A stretch of 64,000 bases of DNA from Trileptium ribeirensis (taxonomy: Eukaryota > Nematoda > Enoplea > Enoplida > Thoracostomopsidae). The stretch covers positions 118,762 to 182,761 of the forward strand of contig JASANE010029061.1 of assembly GCA_030248225.1 (NCBI GenBank), in the 5' to 3' direction. Position numbers and translations under genes: made by a program. Positions within the stretch are counted from its first letter, which is position 1. Each line of letters opens with the position of its first letter. The notes below the pieces were generated by a model that saw nothing but the letters and a program-made list of their open reading frames with translations, ran no database searches and had not been told where the DNA came from. Shown here piece by piece: positions 46,701 to 58,404 of the stretch.

Positions 46701-49700
46701 TTGTTTCGGTTAAAATAAATATATATACGGTACGTGTGTCGTATGTTGACTTCCATCCTTTATAGCGGAATTACCCGGCCAAAGCCTATATTTTAAACTC
46801 AAAATAACATATATATTGTTTTTTTAACTTTTCATTGAATCGATATATATGAGAGAAAATTTAATACTGTTTATTTCTAGACCAATTACTCCTCGCCAAA
46901 AACACGTAATAGATTGTTGAGCGATTTTCGTGTTTGTCGGTAAATGTCATATATCATACCGCTGAATTTCTCATTTTTACTTAGAATACTATCTATAACA
47001 TTTATAAATTTACTTACATTGCTAAGCTAACGGCGTCAGACGCAGCATCTAGTATTGATGATAAAGCTTCACATTTATTTTCAGCTGAAATGTCAAGTAT
47101 GTTAAACCTAAATTCATTGCAGCGTTCACATTGCTAACAGAAATGTCTTTATTTATCTTGTAATATAAAGCGCTTTGCGGCGGACTTCGTGATATAACTA
47201 TTTTATAATGAGTTTTTAATATTTCCTCTATATTTTTTCTTACTTTTTTGCTTTTATTTTTAGATTTTTATCGAGCAAGCATTATTTTGTTTCAAAAGCA
47301 TTTCTGGTCTTTTCGATGAGTTCTCGAGATCGAAAATCGTTCATTTTAATGTTCCTTTATATTTTAATGTTCCTTTATATTTTTTCGTACTTTTTTACTT
47401 TTATTTTTAGATTTTTATCGAGCAAGCATTATTTTGTTTCAAAAGCATTTCTGGTCTTTTCGATGAGTTCTCGAGATCGAAAATCGTTCATTTTAATGTT
47501 CCTTTATATTTTAATGTTCCTTTATATTTTTTCGTACTTTTTTACTTTTATTTTTAGATTTTTATCGAGCAAGCATTATTTTGTTTCAAAAGCATTTCTG
47601 GTCTTTTCGATGAGTTCTCGAGATCGAAAATCGTTCATTTTAATGTTCCTTTATATTTTAATGTTCCTTTATATTTTTTCGTACTTTTTTACTTTTATTT
47701 TTAGATTTTTATCGAGCAAGCATTATTTTGTTTCAAAAGCATTTCTGGTCTTTTCGATGAGTTCTCGAGATCGAAAATCGTTCATTTTAATGTTCCTTTA
47801 TATTTTAATGTTCCTTTATATTTTTTCGTACTTTTTTACTTTTATTTTTAGATTTTTATCGAGCAAGCATTATTTTGTTTCAAAAGCATTTCTGGTCTTT
47901 TCGATGAGTTCTCGAGATCGAAAATCGTTCATTTTAATGTTCCTTTATATTTTAATGTTCCTTTATATTTTTTCGTACTTTTTTACTTTTATTTTTAGAT
48001 TTTTATCGAGCAAGCATTATTTTGTTTCAAAAGCATTTCTGGTCTTTTCGATGAGTTCTCGAGATCGAAAATCGTTCATTTTAATGTTCCTTTATATTTT
48101 AATGTTCCTTTATATTTTTTCGTACTTTTTTACTTTTATTTTTAGATTTTTATCGAGCAAGCATTATTTTGTTTCAAAAGCATTTCTGGTCTTTTCGATG
48201 AGTTCTCGAGATCGAAAATCGTTCATTTTAATGATACAGCGACAATCTCGATCCGTCTTTAGTGAAGCTCAGAAAAATTTTGGCTAACAACTGGTTTCAC
48301 CAAAATGTCATAACATGTTAGCTCACGAGCAGAACAAGCCGCATTACATATATGTCAATACCTCGAACCAAATTTTTGTTATGAAATCGTACCAAGGTGG
48401 ACCGTTGATAACCTAAGAGAATATAAATATGTGTGTTTTTGATTTTTGATTTGTGGTTTTTGGGTGTTTAGCTGTTTTGTCCGTTTGCTGAACCATTTCG
48501 TCAAGCTAACTCGAACGGTACCAAAAATTATCTCTGTAACTTCAAAAGTGAGAATTTTAGGGCTCGATTGGCCAACCGAAAAGTTCCAACGGTACATGTT
48601 TGACGTTTTGTACTTAAAGGCATATTTATATTGAAGGTTTTTTTATCTTTTCCTTCAGCATGACCAACGCAATCGTCCAAATCGCTCACAAATACGATAT
48701 TCAAAGTATTGTCGACATTGTTGTTGCACATTTACTAAGTAAGCTTCGTCCAGAAAATGCAATTGCCGCCTATTCATCGGCATATTTACACAATTTGCTA
48801 CCGCTCAAATCGGCTATCTTAGATCGCTTGCTTCAATCCAGGCTCGACAGTACGTACTACCTTATTGTGAATCGATTTTTGAGCAATGTGGATCCTAGTC
48901 GGGCATCGCCGGCTGAAGTAGCACTTTCGCTGGATATTGCACGTCGTAAGCGAACGACGACCCGACAGCCAGCTGCGGATAGCCGCCTGCAGGTATCACA
49001 TGGATCCCGTTCGATTCCAGCAAAACGTTCTGGACTATCGAACAGTTATAACTGCTCGAGATTGTCGCATCGGGATATAGACGACGAAAAGAAACGGAGT
49101 GATCAAAAAATTGACAAATTATATAAAACGCATTCGGACGTTGTGTTTAAGGCATGTTTTAATAGTACATTTGGAGACAAAAGCAGTTCTGATACGGTTT
49201 TGATTTGTACCGGTGTAAATGGCAATCTTGTCGGTGTTGGGCGTAATGACGATGACACCGATGCGATAGCCAAGAAATTGGCCAAGCGCTCCATCTTTGT
49301 TCATTCACACCTGTTGCGACTAATGTGTCCTCAATTGCTCAAAAGTGCGGCTATGTTGAGCGATCCGGAACAGGTACATATTATAATTAGAGAATTTATG
49401 AATAAGAATTTCCAAAGGTTTTGTATAAAAACAAATCCGTTTTCATATGATGGTCAGCATAGTTACCTTTTTGGGAAAGGTGCTGATCTGTGTTTGAATG
49501 GCATTGATTTTACTGCTGATTTGAATAAGTGAAAACCATTTATAAATTGGAATTTTCAAAAGACATATTAAAAATAGTCTGTGTTTATATATTCGCTTCG
49601 TCCTAATTATCGCTCTTCGGGGGTGGCGGGTTGGAAAGTTGACGCGGGTGCTTTTACTGCTGATTTCAATAAGTGAAAACCATTTATAAATGTGAATTTT

Positions 49701-52700
49701 CAAAAGACATATTAAAAATAGTCTGTGTTTATATATTCGCTTCGTCCTAATTATCGCTTTTCGGGGGTGGCGGGTTGGAGGGTTGACGTGGGTGCTTTTA
49801 CTGCTGATTTGAATAAGTGAAAACCATTTATAAATCTGAATTTTCAAAAGACATATTAAAAATATTTTGTGTTTATATATTCGCTTCGCCCTAATTATCG
49901 CTCTTCGGGGGTGCCGGGTTGGAGGGTTGATGCGGGTGCTGACCTGCCTTTCAGAAGAACATTTTTTAATAAAAGTATATTGTCATATACAATTGCTTCC
50001 TACACAGATATTCCCAAGTATCGCTACGCCTTTAGCGCACTACACTCGTGAAATACGAAACGTTTATGTCAAATTCACAGCTTTATAGAAAACGATAACC
50101 AATTATACTATTTTGGTGCAGACATTAGTACCATAGTTGTGCCTTTTATTAGTTTTAGCAACGTTAAAGCTAAAGGTTGCGGCAATACGTTTCTGAATTG
50201 TGGCAGTAAATATATTTTGAATTTTGTACATAGCTAAGTATTGAGAGCTATGATTCTGGCTTTGCTCTTTGAAGTTCCTTTCTTTTTTCAGTATGATTAA
50301 AATTTAATTTTACGGGAGTTTGGAAATCTCCAACCGAGCTGTTTACTATTTAGCGGAGCGCAGAGATATGCATAGGTGAGGGCACAGGCACCCGCTTGCC
50401 AGGCCGGTTACTGGTTGAAATCTTGAACCCGCGGGTAGAGGGTATACCTGCAGGTAGTTGGTTCTCGCAACGCTCACAATCCTACATGTCCAGCAGCATG
50501 CTCTAATCTCAAAATGACTCTAGGTGGTTCAGTGTAGTTGGGTCCATAAAAAGACATAGTGGTTCCGTCTAGCGAACAATGTGCTGAAAACATGCTGCTT
50601 CTTTTTAGTACCCACTATCGAAATTACTATGTGATTTTGATCAGTGGCCGCTCCGTAAGTGCCTTTAGGATGTGCTAGTGACTATCTGTTCGGAAAAACA
50701 ATTTGTGGAATCCTGTATTATGGCAAAGATCACGAGATGTGGATGGGCCGATTTCCTCGTCATGTAGGCGGGCCGGCGAATGCCTGTTAAAGAGAGTTAA
50801 CTTTTAGGAATTTGAATGCAAAAGAAGAGTTTAGGGTCAATAATGATGAACTTCCAAGAGTTCATTAGGGAAGAGTATGACACTTCCCTGCACTCAAATG
50901 TTAACCCATGTTTGATGACTCGGACGTTTTCGGCCTAACCCTTCTCCAGTTTTAGGGGAGTAGTCATGGGCAGACTCTCCGCCAGATTTAGAGGCGTAGC
51001 TCGGATTCCCAGTTTTGTGGGGGAGTTCTTTTGAACCGGTAGCTGATTATAAACCGCCCCCCAAACAGGGGGATCCGAGCTAACTCCCCTAAAACTCGGA
51101 GGGGAGGTTCGAGCTACCCCTCTCCTAAAACTGATGATCCGCGCATGACGACCCTCCTAAAACTGGTGGTCAGGCCGAAAACGAATGTGTCATCAAACAC
51201 AGCTAACATTAGGGTGCGGGGAAGTGTTATACTCTTCCCTAATGCACTCTTGGTAATAGGTAAACGGGTGCGAACTTCATGGGGCCTATAAAAATTATCT
51301 GAGCCTGCGGGTACGGGCCTAATGTCGATGAACAAGCTTAAAATTTTTGTGGGAACCCGCGGGTGTAAAAATTTTTGCATGCGCACGGCTCATTTTTGCT
51401 CGTGCGTTGTTGTACGCTCGCTTTGTGACGTTCCTTAAGCACCCAACCGACAGTTTGAAATATCCTAGGTATGAGATGGTCCAAGTATAACAGATGGTAT
51501 AACTACCCAAACGATCCAGGTTCAATTCACCAACGCTGCAAATATTGTTCAATATTGTGCAAAATACACGATAGGGTTAATATATCTATTGTAAACAAAG
51601 GGGGCTTGTTGCAGCACCAAACGAATTTTGACGGTAGAGGGCGTTCAATGATTAGTGGGAACCTGTATGGCTAGTTAGCGGCGGGGGTATAGTGGAACGT
51701 CCGATATTTTGAAACGCTCCTGAGCGATACAAAATGTTCAGATCTATCGCCGCCTGGTACAATATCGCTATACATACGTATTGATATATAACTCATAATC
51801 TTGTGCCAAAACTGTACTACTGTTTATTGATAATTTCCTTCAGCTGGAGTGGCTTTGTAAGATTTTATTCTTTTTATTTGCGAGGTTCCTTTAGCAACAA
51901 CTCCAATACGAAACATAAACTAAGTCGAGTATTAAAACGTTAATCTCAATAAACATAATTTCCTTCAGCTGGAGTGGCTTTGTTAGATTTTATTCTTTTT
52001 GTTTACTTTGCGAGGTTCCTTTAGCAACAACTCCAATACGAAACATAAACAAGTCGAGTATTGAAACGTTAATCTCAATAAACATAATTTCCTTCAGCTG
52101 GAGTGGCTTTGTAAGATTTTATTCTTTTTGTTTACTTTGCGAGGTTCCTTTAGCAACAACTCCAATACGAAACATAAACTAAGTCGAGTATTAAAACGTT
52201 AATCTCAATAAACATAATTTCCTTCAGCTGGAGTGGCTTTGTAAGATTTTATTCTTTTTGTTTACTTTGCGAGGTTCCTTTAGCAACAACTCCAATACGA
52301 AACATAAACTAAGTCGAGTATTAAAACGTTAATCTCAATAAACATAATTTCCTTCAGCTGGAGTGGCTTTGTAAGATTTTATTCTTTTTGTTTACTTTGC
52401 GAGGTTCCTTTAGCAACAACTCCAATACGAAACATAAACTAAGTCGAGTATTAAAACGTTAATCTCAATAAACATAATTTCCTTCAGCTGGAGCGGCTTT
52501 GTAAGATTTTATTCTTTTTGTTTACTTTGCGAGGTCCCTTGAGCAACAACTCCAATACGAAACATAAACTAAGTCGAGTATTAAAACGTTAATCTCAATA
52601 AACATAATTTCCTTCAGCTGGAGCGGCTTTGTAAGATTTTATTCTTTTTGTTTACTTTGCGAGGTTCCTTTAGCAACAACTCCAATACGAAACATAAACT

Positions 52701-55700
52701 AAGTCGAGTATTAAAACGTTAATCTCAATAAACATAATTTCCTTCAGCTGGAGCGGCTTTGTAAGATTTTATTCTTTTTGTTTACTTTGCGAGGTTCCTT
52801 TAGCAACAACTCCAATACGAAACATAAACTAAGTCGAGTATTAAAACGTTAATCTCAATAAACATAATTTCCTTCAGCTGGAGTGGCTTTGTAAGATTTT
52901 ATTCTTTTTGTTTACTTTGCGAGGTTCCTTTAGCAACAACTCCAATACGAAACATAAACAAGTCGAGTATTAAAACGTTAATCTCAATAAACATAATTTC
53001 CTTCAGCTGATGGCTTTGTAAGATTTTATTCTTTTTGTTTACTTTGCGAGGTTCCTTTAGCAACAACTCCAATACGAAACATAAACTAAGTCGAGTATTA
53101 AAACGTTAATCTCAATAAACATAATTTCCTTCAGCTGGAGCGGCTTTGTAAGATTTTATTCTTTTTGTTTACTTTGCGAGGTCCCTTGAGCAACAACTCC
53201 AATACGAAACATAAACTAAGTCGAGTATTAAAACGTTAATCTCAATAAACATAATTTCCTTCAGCTGGAGTGGCTTTGTAAGATTTTATTCTTTTTGTTT
53301 ACTTTGCGAGGTTCCTTTAGCAACAACTCCAATACGAAACATAAACTAAGTCGAGTATTAAAACGTTAATCTCAATAAACATAATTTCCTTCAGCTGGAG
53401 TGGCTTTGTAAGATTTTATTCTTTTTGTTTACTTTGCGAGGTTCCTTTAGCAACAACTCCAATACGAAACATAAACTAAGTCGAGTATTAAAACGTTAAT
53501 CTCAATAAACATAATTTCCTTCAGCTGGAGCGGCTTTGTAAGATTTTATTCTTTTTGTTTACTTTGCGAGGTCCCTTGAGCAACAACTCCAATACGAAAC
53601 ATAAACTAAGTCGAGTATTAAAACGTTAATCTCAATAAACATAATTTGCTTTGTGACCAATCTGAATTTCGGAGGATCGTTAGCAGCAAATTATAAATGG
53701 GAAAAATTCAACTATGGTATAAAAAAACTAGTGCGACTGCGACAGTAATGTAATTCAATCATTTGAATTATGTTTCATGCGTTCGTTCAAAATGTTACCC
53801 TTTCATGTCTAAGACCGCCAATTGGCATTTCCGCATGTTGCCACGCGTTGTATAGACTAAATATGTAGCATTGCGTATGTTTGCACACGCGCTAATATTT
53901 GCTCACTTTGTGAGGTTCCTTAAGGAACCGAGCAATAGCTCCTAGAAGGCACAGTGGTTTGTGTACGCCGGTCTTACCAATGCGTTCTGGGATCATGCTG
54001 CTTCTCCAGCTTGTGTTTGTCAAACATTTAACGATACACAAACTAGCTCGGGTGTTAAAGGCTTATTTTTTCAGATAGTGTTTATGACAACCAACTTGCA
54101 GAATTCAGTCAACAAGCAACTGGTTGAAGTTAGCGGCGTTCAGTTTGAGGCCATTCAAATTCTAATGTATTTCGTTTATGGTAGTGCAGAAACAGCACTA
54201 TCATTGCTGAATGATTACAAGTATGTTAACGCAGGTATAAGATACGTATATTTCATATAATAACCGAGCTTCCTATTATGGTAAAATTCAGAGTTGCTCT
54301 TCCGGAAACGCATCCAAGTTTCGATTTCATGACTTTTCGATATCTGCATGCAGAAAGTTTTGTATAAAAAATTTTCATTTCCAAATAACAACTAGCGTGA
54401 ATTAAACTACAAGTGCTACACTATTTTGGTTCTATTTGTGTAAGATAGAAAAAATTTCTAGTCTATGTGTGATCAGGTATCTTTGGGTAGCTGTTTTAAC
54501 TTCCCAGCGACAATTTCTTCCACCTTTATTAAAGATTAAAGAATATATATATATAATAATAATAGTCACATTAGAACACTAACATATCTAATTTATTGAA
54601 GTGCTCTTTGCAGGTTCAAAATTTGTAAAGTATACGACCAAGCGATTTTTGCTTATTGTCTTGTGGAAACTTTCAAATCTGTCTTTTTCCAATACACGCG
54701 TGATAATGTAAAAAGCGTTTGATGTCGAGTTCCATAAGAAACTTTGAGGATGATGAGCTATGGGTTGAAAATTTTTGACAGCTCAGAATTAGAATTTTAA
54801 GGATATTTTTTTAAAATTTTCACATTGTAGCGCCATGGTGCTTGCCTCATTCGTAATTTTCAATTTGAATACAATCTCAATCAATGTATTAATTCATTCT
54901 GAAAACCTATACATACAACCTATCCCTCAACGTACACGAAATGTTTAAATTTCACGATTTTGTTGCCAAAATTTTGCATTCATAACCCTATGAACAGACT
55001 TACATGGGTAACCATGCCCAATGTACCTATAGCAGTGAACTGTTCATTCGTTTGGTGCCAGCGAAGCTTGCTAAACTAACTAAAGATAGACATAGTATAA
55101 ATGGTTTTATAGAAAATTTTTTAATCTTTCCATGAGACTTCGCTCTACTATGCGTTGATATAGGTATATGTTTATGTATGGTATTTTTGGTATAGTCGTG
55201 GAGTGTCCTCAAATAGCTCGAATTTGTAACAAAAGTTCTTTTTTGTCCGTCTGTTGGTCATATAACTCTTCACCAGATTGATGGATTATGGCAAAGTTTT
55301 TATTCGACGCGCAATGGTGTGTAGTTGTACATCTAGCTTTGGTTTTCGCTGCTGTAATAATTCCCTACCTAAATTCTTGTAAAGCTGACACTAGTTGGAG
55401 TTTTTTTTTGATTTTGGCCATTTGTTGAAACCCATGATTTACGGGTATAAATAACTCTTGCCAGAGGCATCGGATCGAAAAATGGAGACTACGACCCAGA
55501 ATTCATCGAAAACAACAACGCTCCTCATACATTTTGCCAGACCAACCATTTTTGAACTATCATCCAAAGTTTAATAATGTAAAAGCGAAATTTCAAAATT
55601 TCAATAATGTAAGTTGGCTTGTTAGGGGTGCACGACGGGAGATAAAGGTATTTAACCCATCAAACACGTTTTAACGCCGTTTTATTGCCGTCATGGGTAT

Positions 55701-56992
55701 GTTATTAACCCTGTGGCACGGCGCCTGGGCTAAATTTACTAGTCAAATTGGGTCTGTTCCTTTAGTCCGCAGGCCGAAATTGATCAATTTTAAAGATACC
55801 GCGATAATCTTGGTAGCATTCGACTCAGCTCGCAGATTTGGTTCAGGAAATATCGATATATGACAATTTGTTGATTTTTGGGTTTTCAGAGATTCCCAAA
55901 ATTTTCGGAAAACGTTTCTGGAATTTTATATTATTGGGACCGTATTGACAAGCTGAGTTAAATGGTGGTAAAATCTGAGCAATCGGTTCCTGGGCTAATG
56001 ACCTAGAGTTAATTTTTTAACTTAAAGCTTAGGATTTCGCATAAATGGAAATAACTTCTTAAAACCTCACGTTCTTTTTGAGGTGCATACGCTGACAGTT
56101 TGACAATTATGCTTCGTATGAAACGAGCGTTTCAAGCGTATCAGTCGCTCGCTGATCCTGTTGAGTTGAACCACGTTGTTAAGCAATTTCGGATGTAATA
56201 TAAAATTCAGCCTTGACAGAAGAGTTGGTGGTACCTCAGGACTGCTACAGCACTAGATTTGTTTCCAATTTATTTCCTTTCCAGAAGGTAGCTCTACTTC
56301 CCGTCTTCTTAGTACATCGCTCAATACAGTCGTGCTTTGTTGGCCAGTCATGCTGTCGGCATACCTAGTGGACCGATTCCCAGTTTTGCACTTTACTTAT
56401 TTTTCATACCTTTCATGATAAAACGGCGCAAGTCGCTAAGGGGCGACCATCTAGCGATATTTTGGACAGCATTAAAGGACATTTACCCGTGGGTTAATGC
56501 TTAGTTTTACAACAGGATGACTTTCGTGACAAGAGACCGTATCCGGTTTGAATTTTTCGGACTCGATGCGACCGACAATTCGTATACCGACTCGACTGCA
56601 GTCTTTCAATATACATATTCTATATATGCATCACAGAATACCCAGGGCATAAAAACACACAAATATATTTAAAATATGTATATTTCACCTTCCGGTATAT
56701 TTTGAGTTGTACTTATAACTATATAACATGTATTAATCCAAGAATTTTCATTGCGTTGGAATTGTGTAAAAATGTGTACTGTGCTATTTAATATAGAACA
56801 TGTCATGCCACAACATGGGTTGGGTCATACCTGGTATAAAATTCCCGATCTCGGATCCAACTCGGGTCTATGATCAAACCCAACCCAACCAATCTGCGCT
56901 CACTATTCCTGATTCCAGCATTCCCCATTATCCGGGGTTGAAATAGCCCAGTTTAGAAAGCAATGCAGTTAGTAGATATACAAGACAATATA

Positions 56993-57064
<72 letters not shown>

Positions 57065-58187
57065 TACAATATAATATGTATTATATAGTTCATAATAAAT
57101 ATAGAATACATTTATTATATAATATATATTTATTATTATAAAATAAATACAATGTAATATACATAGTATATATTTCATTGCATTTATATTGTATTACCTA
57201 TATTTCACAATTCCAGAATATTTTAAATTTAGCTTTTTATTAAAATGTCTTTAATAAATTGCACAATTTTTAAACTAACTACCTTAACCTTTTAAGTTTT
57301 AAAATTAATGCACGTTTCGCGAAATAATTTCTGTTTTCGTGAGTTTCATGAATTATCTAAACTCGAAATCACGATGCTGATACCCTGTTTCTAGTATATT
57401 TTTTGGTGGACGTACAGGATAAGGTGGTTTTTCGCGAAATTTAATATGAATTTCTATATGTATAGGTGTTTTAAAAGCTTTATTTTAGCTCTATGTGATG
57501 ACGAGTTTTAAGATTTTTTATTTTCAGCAAACCCTATTCTGGCTATCATTGGCGGAATTGTCAGTCAACGTATCTCGGGGTTAAATTTAGCACGTCAAGT
57601 TGTGCGTTATTTTCTGTAAGGCATTGACCTTTATCGGCTTTTGATTTGCTAAACGTATCAACGCGCAATCTAGCTGAGCTTTGTAGTGATATAAAATTGA
57701 ATTTTTATGCCACAAAATCGTTCTGTATTTGCTTTTTAGATCATGCAAAAGCGTCATGCTCTGCTCGATTAGTTTCGGCGTTCGTTTTGCGTACACTGCG
57801 GCGTGTCAAAAAGCCGTCAACGAATTCCTTACCAGGTCAACCGCAATGGATCTATTTACTATATTCAACTGCTTGATTTAACCTAGTATTGCTGATCGTC
57901 CGGATGCAGTCGATGAGAACAACAATAATAGTGACAACCGATTACAGCGAAAGCCATGGGATACCAAACGAATCCAACGGGATATCTTTCGGTTTATCCA
58001 CAAACGCTATTCGAGTGATTTTTTCATGTCCGAAGACTTGTTTCGAAAGTATCCGCTGGAAACAAAATATGAATTTCTCATCGGATTTTACGAATTCAAA
58101 CGAACGATTGGCTGTGGATGCCGAAAATGTACTCATAGTAGGTCGAATTTGGGGCAATTGGTCCTGATTTTTTCTTGTTCTTTATAG
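43276..58187 (+). CDS. Gene A: protein with two BTB/POZ domains (multi-exon, 3' end disrupted)
   Basis: Exons: 43276-43718, 48659-49373, 54075-54234, 57528-57615, 57740 onward. All junctions are GT-AG and in phase. The first BTB (about residues 22-160) has C-D-V-T-I-Q-V, an insertion, then F-K-V-H-R-F-I-L...S-P-V-F-G-A-M-F and E-F-L-R-L-L-Y-G-Y. A BACK-like helical region follows. The second BTB (about 306-435) has S-D-V-V-F, F-V-H-S-H-L-L-R...L-L-K-S and I-Q-I-L-M-Y-F-V-Y-G-S-A-E. The tail is helical with a W-D-T-K-R-I and C-G-C-R-K-C region. BTB pairs are typical of adaptors for cullin-3 ubiquitin ligases or scaffolds; no substrate domain is seen. The frame stops at 57879-57881 (515 aa), unless the 51-nt segment 57836-57886 is spliced out, giving 600 aa and a stop at 58185-58187. 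Confidence 0.72.
43864..44295. mobile_element. TIR element, family member 2, in gene A intron 1
   Basis: The left end atgcgtgtatacacaaggtt continuing gtgcttttgtcaa is matched by the inverted right end ttgacaaattaacaaccata continuing gtgtacgcat. The same ends bound the element at 37698-38140. The interior is non-coding and shares little with member 1, as expected of non-autonomous elements with unrelated interiors or much decay. Confidence 0.55.
44687..45950. repeat. ~150-165 bp tandem array, 8 copies, with (TATC)n linkers
   Basis: The phrase ttgagca(t/c)ttatgagcaaa recurs about every 150-165 bp, near 44700, 44852, 45015, 45165, 45329, 45485, 45649 and 45813. Length variation comes from the tatctatctatc linker and an extra 'aaatctatcc'. 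Copies are nearly identical. Longer and shorter units partly alternate, suggesting amplification of two-unit blocks. Confidence 0.9.
47240..48231. repeat. 147-bp tandem array, 6 identical full copies plus partial ends
   Basis: Full units start at 47316, 47463, 47610, 47757, 47904 and 48051, with partial units on both sides. The copies look identical base for base, so the array is recent or homogenised. Because 147 is 49 codons, one frame runs through the array (47316-48287) as a 49-residue hydrophobic repeat (M-F-L-Y-I-L-M-F-L-Y-I-F). It lies wholly inside intron 1 of gene A and is most likely not translated. Confidence 0.92.
48659..49373 (+). CDS. Gene A exon 2 (end of BTB 1, BACK-like region, start of BTB 2)
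   Basis: The acceptor is tttccttcag, and the split codon gives D then M-T-N-A-I-V-Q-I-A-H-K-Y-D, the classic post-BTB helix. A helical region (L-L-S-K-L-R-P-E-N-A) and a basic, Ser-rich linker (about residues 245-300) follow. The second BTB then begins: S-D-V-V-F, a glycine-rich loop, F-V-H-S-H-L-L-R-L-M-C-P. It ends at donor gtacat (49374), phase 0. The frame would otherwise run on to 49532. Confidence 0.8.
49508..49945. repeat. ~145-bp tandem triplication
   Basis: The phrase tttactgctgattt starts at about 49508, 49653 and 49797. Each unit includes aaaagacatattaaaaat and cgggggtg(g/c)cgggttgga. It begins about 130 bp inside intron 2. Confidence 0.85.
50853..51253. repeat. Imperfect 400-bp palindrome
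   Basis: Left-arm words ccaagagttcattagggaag, tttgatga and cagttttaggggag recur inverted in the right arm (ccctaatgcactcttgg, tcatcaaaca, cccctaaaac). The centre lies near 51045. It could be a foldback transposon or a hairpin-forming MITE. Flanking 'acccgcgggt' words (50430s, 51357) may be parts of the same element. Confidence 0.6.
51830..53640. repeat. 130-bp tandem array, 14 copies
   Basis: The unit starts ataatttccttcagctggag and ends ttaatctcaataaac. A variant with gagcggc plus gtcccttgag occurs in the copies near 52490, 53140 and 53530, spaced 5 and 3 units apart. That indicates multi-unit duplication. One copy (about 53007) has lost three bases. The array is intronic in gene A. Confidence 0.92.
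54075..54234 (+). CDS. Gene A exon 3 (end of BTB 2)
   Basis: The acceptor is attttttcag and the donor is gtataa at 54235, chosen over gtatgt at 54221 because only it gives phase 1, which the next exon needs. It encodes I-V-F-M-T-T-N-L...V-E-V-S-G-V-Q-F-E-A-I-Q-I-L-M-Y-F-V-Y-G-S-A-E, the last strand and helices of a BTB domain. The left inverted-repeat arm begins inside it. Confidence 0.72.
56996..57062. repeat. (TA)n microsatellite in left arm
   Basis: About 33 TA units, mirrored by the TA tract at 61030-61107 in the right arm. This shows the tract predates the inverted duplication, or was copied by conversion. Confidence 0.9.
57528..57615 (+). CDS. Gene A exon 4
   Basis: The acceptor is ttattttcag and the donor is gtaagg at 57616. 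It starts in phase 1 and ends in phase 2. It encodes N-P-I-L-A-I-I-G-G-I-V-S-Q-R-I-S-G-L-N and L-A-R-Q-V-V-R-Y-F. The exon has the same sequence in the mirrored copy (60495-60582, minus strand). Confidence 0.68.
57740..58187 (+). pseudogene. Gene A last exon, interrupted by an in-frame stop or containing a 51-nt mini-intron
   Basis: The acceptor is tttgctttttag. It reads S-C-K-S-V-M-L-C-S-I...A-A-C-Q-K-A-V-N-E-F-L-T and then M-D-L-F, where the sequence diverges from the mirrored copy and reaches TAA at 57879-57881. After 57887 the original frame resumes (S-I-A-D-R-P-D-A-V-D) and stays open to TAG 58185-58187. The diverged part, 57836-57886, starts with GT, ends taacctag and is 51 nt, against 57 nt in the intact copy. 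It may be a damaged exon or a newly formed intron. Confidence 0.65.
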
Positions 58188-58404
58188 TTGACTAATTGGT
58201 ATGGGATTAATAAGTTATAAGTTAATAAAGTTTAGCGAAGCGAAGATTTCAACATGGTATCTAGGTTGTAAAAATATGCTCATTTACCGCTAGGTTTTCC
58301 CTTTTGAAAAGCCTACTATGCAAGCCTACTATGCTTGGTTTTATGAAACATAGAATTTGTATGATTCTACATTACTTGATGGCATTCCACGACTTGTGCC
58401 ATTG

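Larger units (their letters stand above)
43719..48658 (+). other. Gene A intron 1 (4.9 kb, two satellite arrays and a TIR element)
   Basis: It starts with gtaagt and ends in a pyrimidine-rich acceptor (tcttttccttcag). The contents are a TIR element (43864-44295), an 8-copy array (44687-45950), a region related to the inverted-repeat arms near 46340-46480, and a 147-bp array (47240-48231). Confidence 0.7.
49374..54074 (+). other. Gene A intron 2 (4.7 kb, two arrays and an inverted repeat)
   Basis: It contains a 145-bp triplication (49508-49945), an inverted repeat (50853-51253) and a 14-copy 130-bp array (51830-53640). The acceptor is cttattttttcag. Confidence 0.7.

Noticed and set aside
47316..48287. 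323-codon frame encoding a repeated hydrophobic peptide
   Set aside because: It is a product of a stop-free 147-bp satellite lying inside an intron, with no homology or start context.
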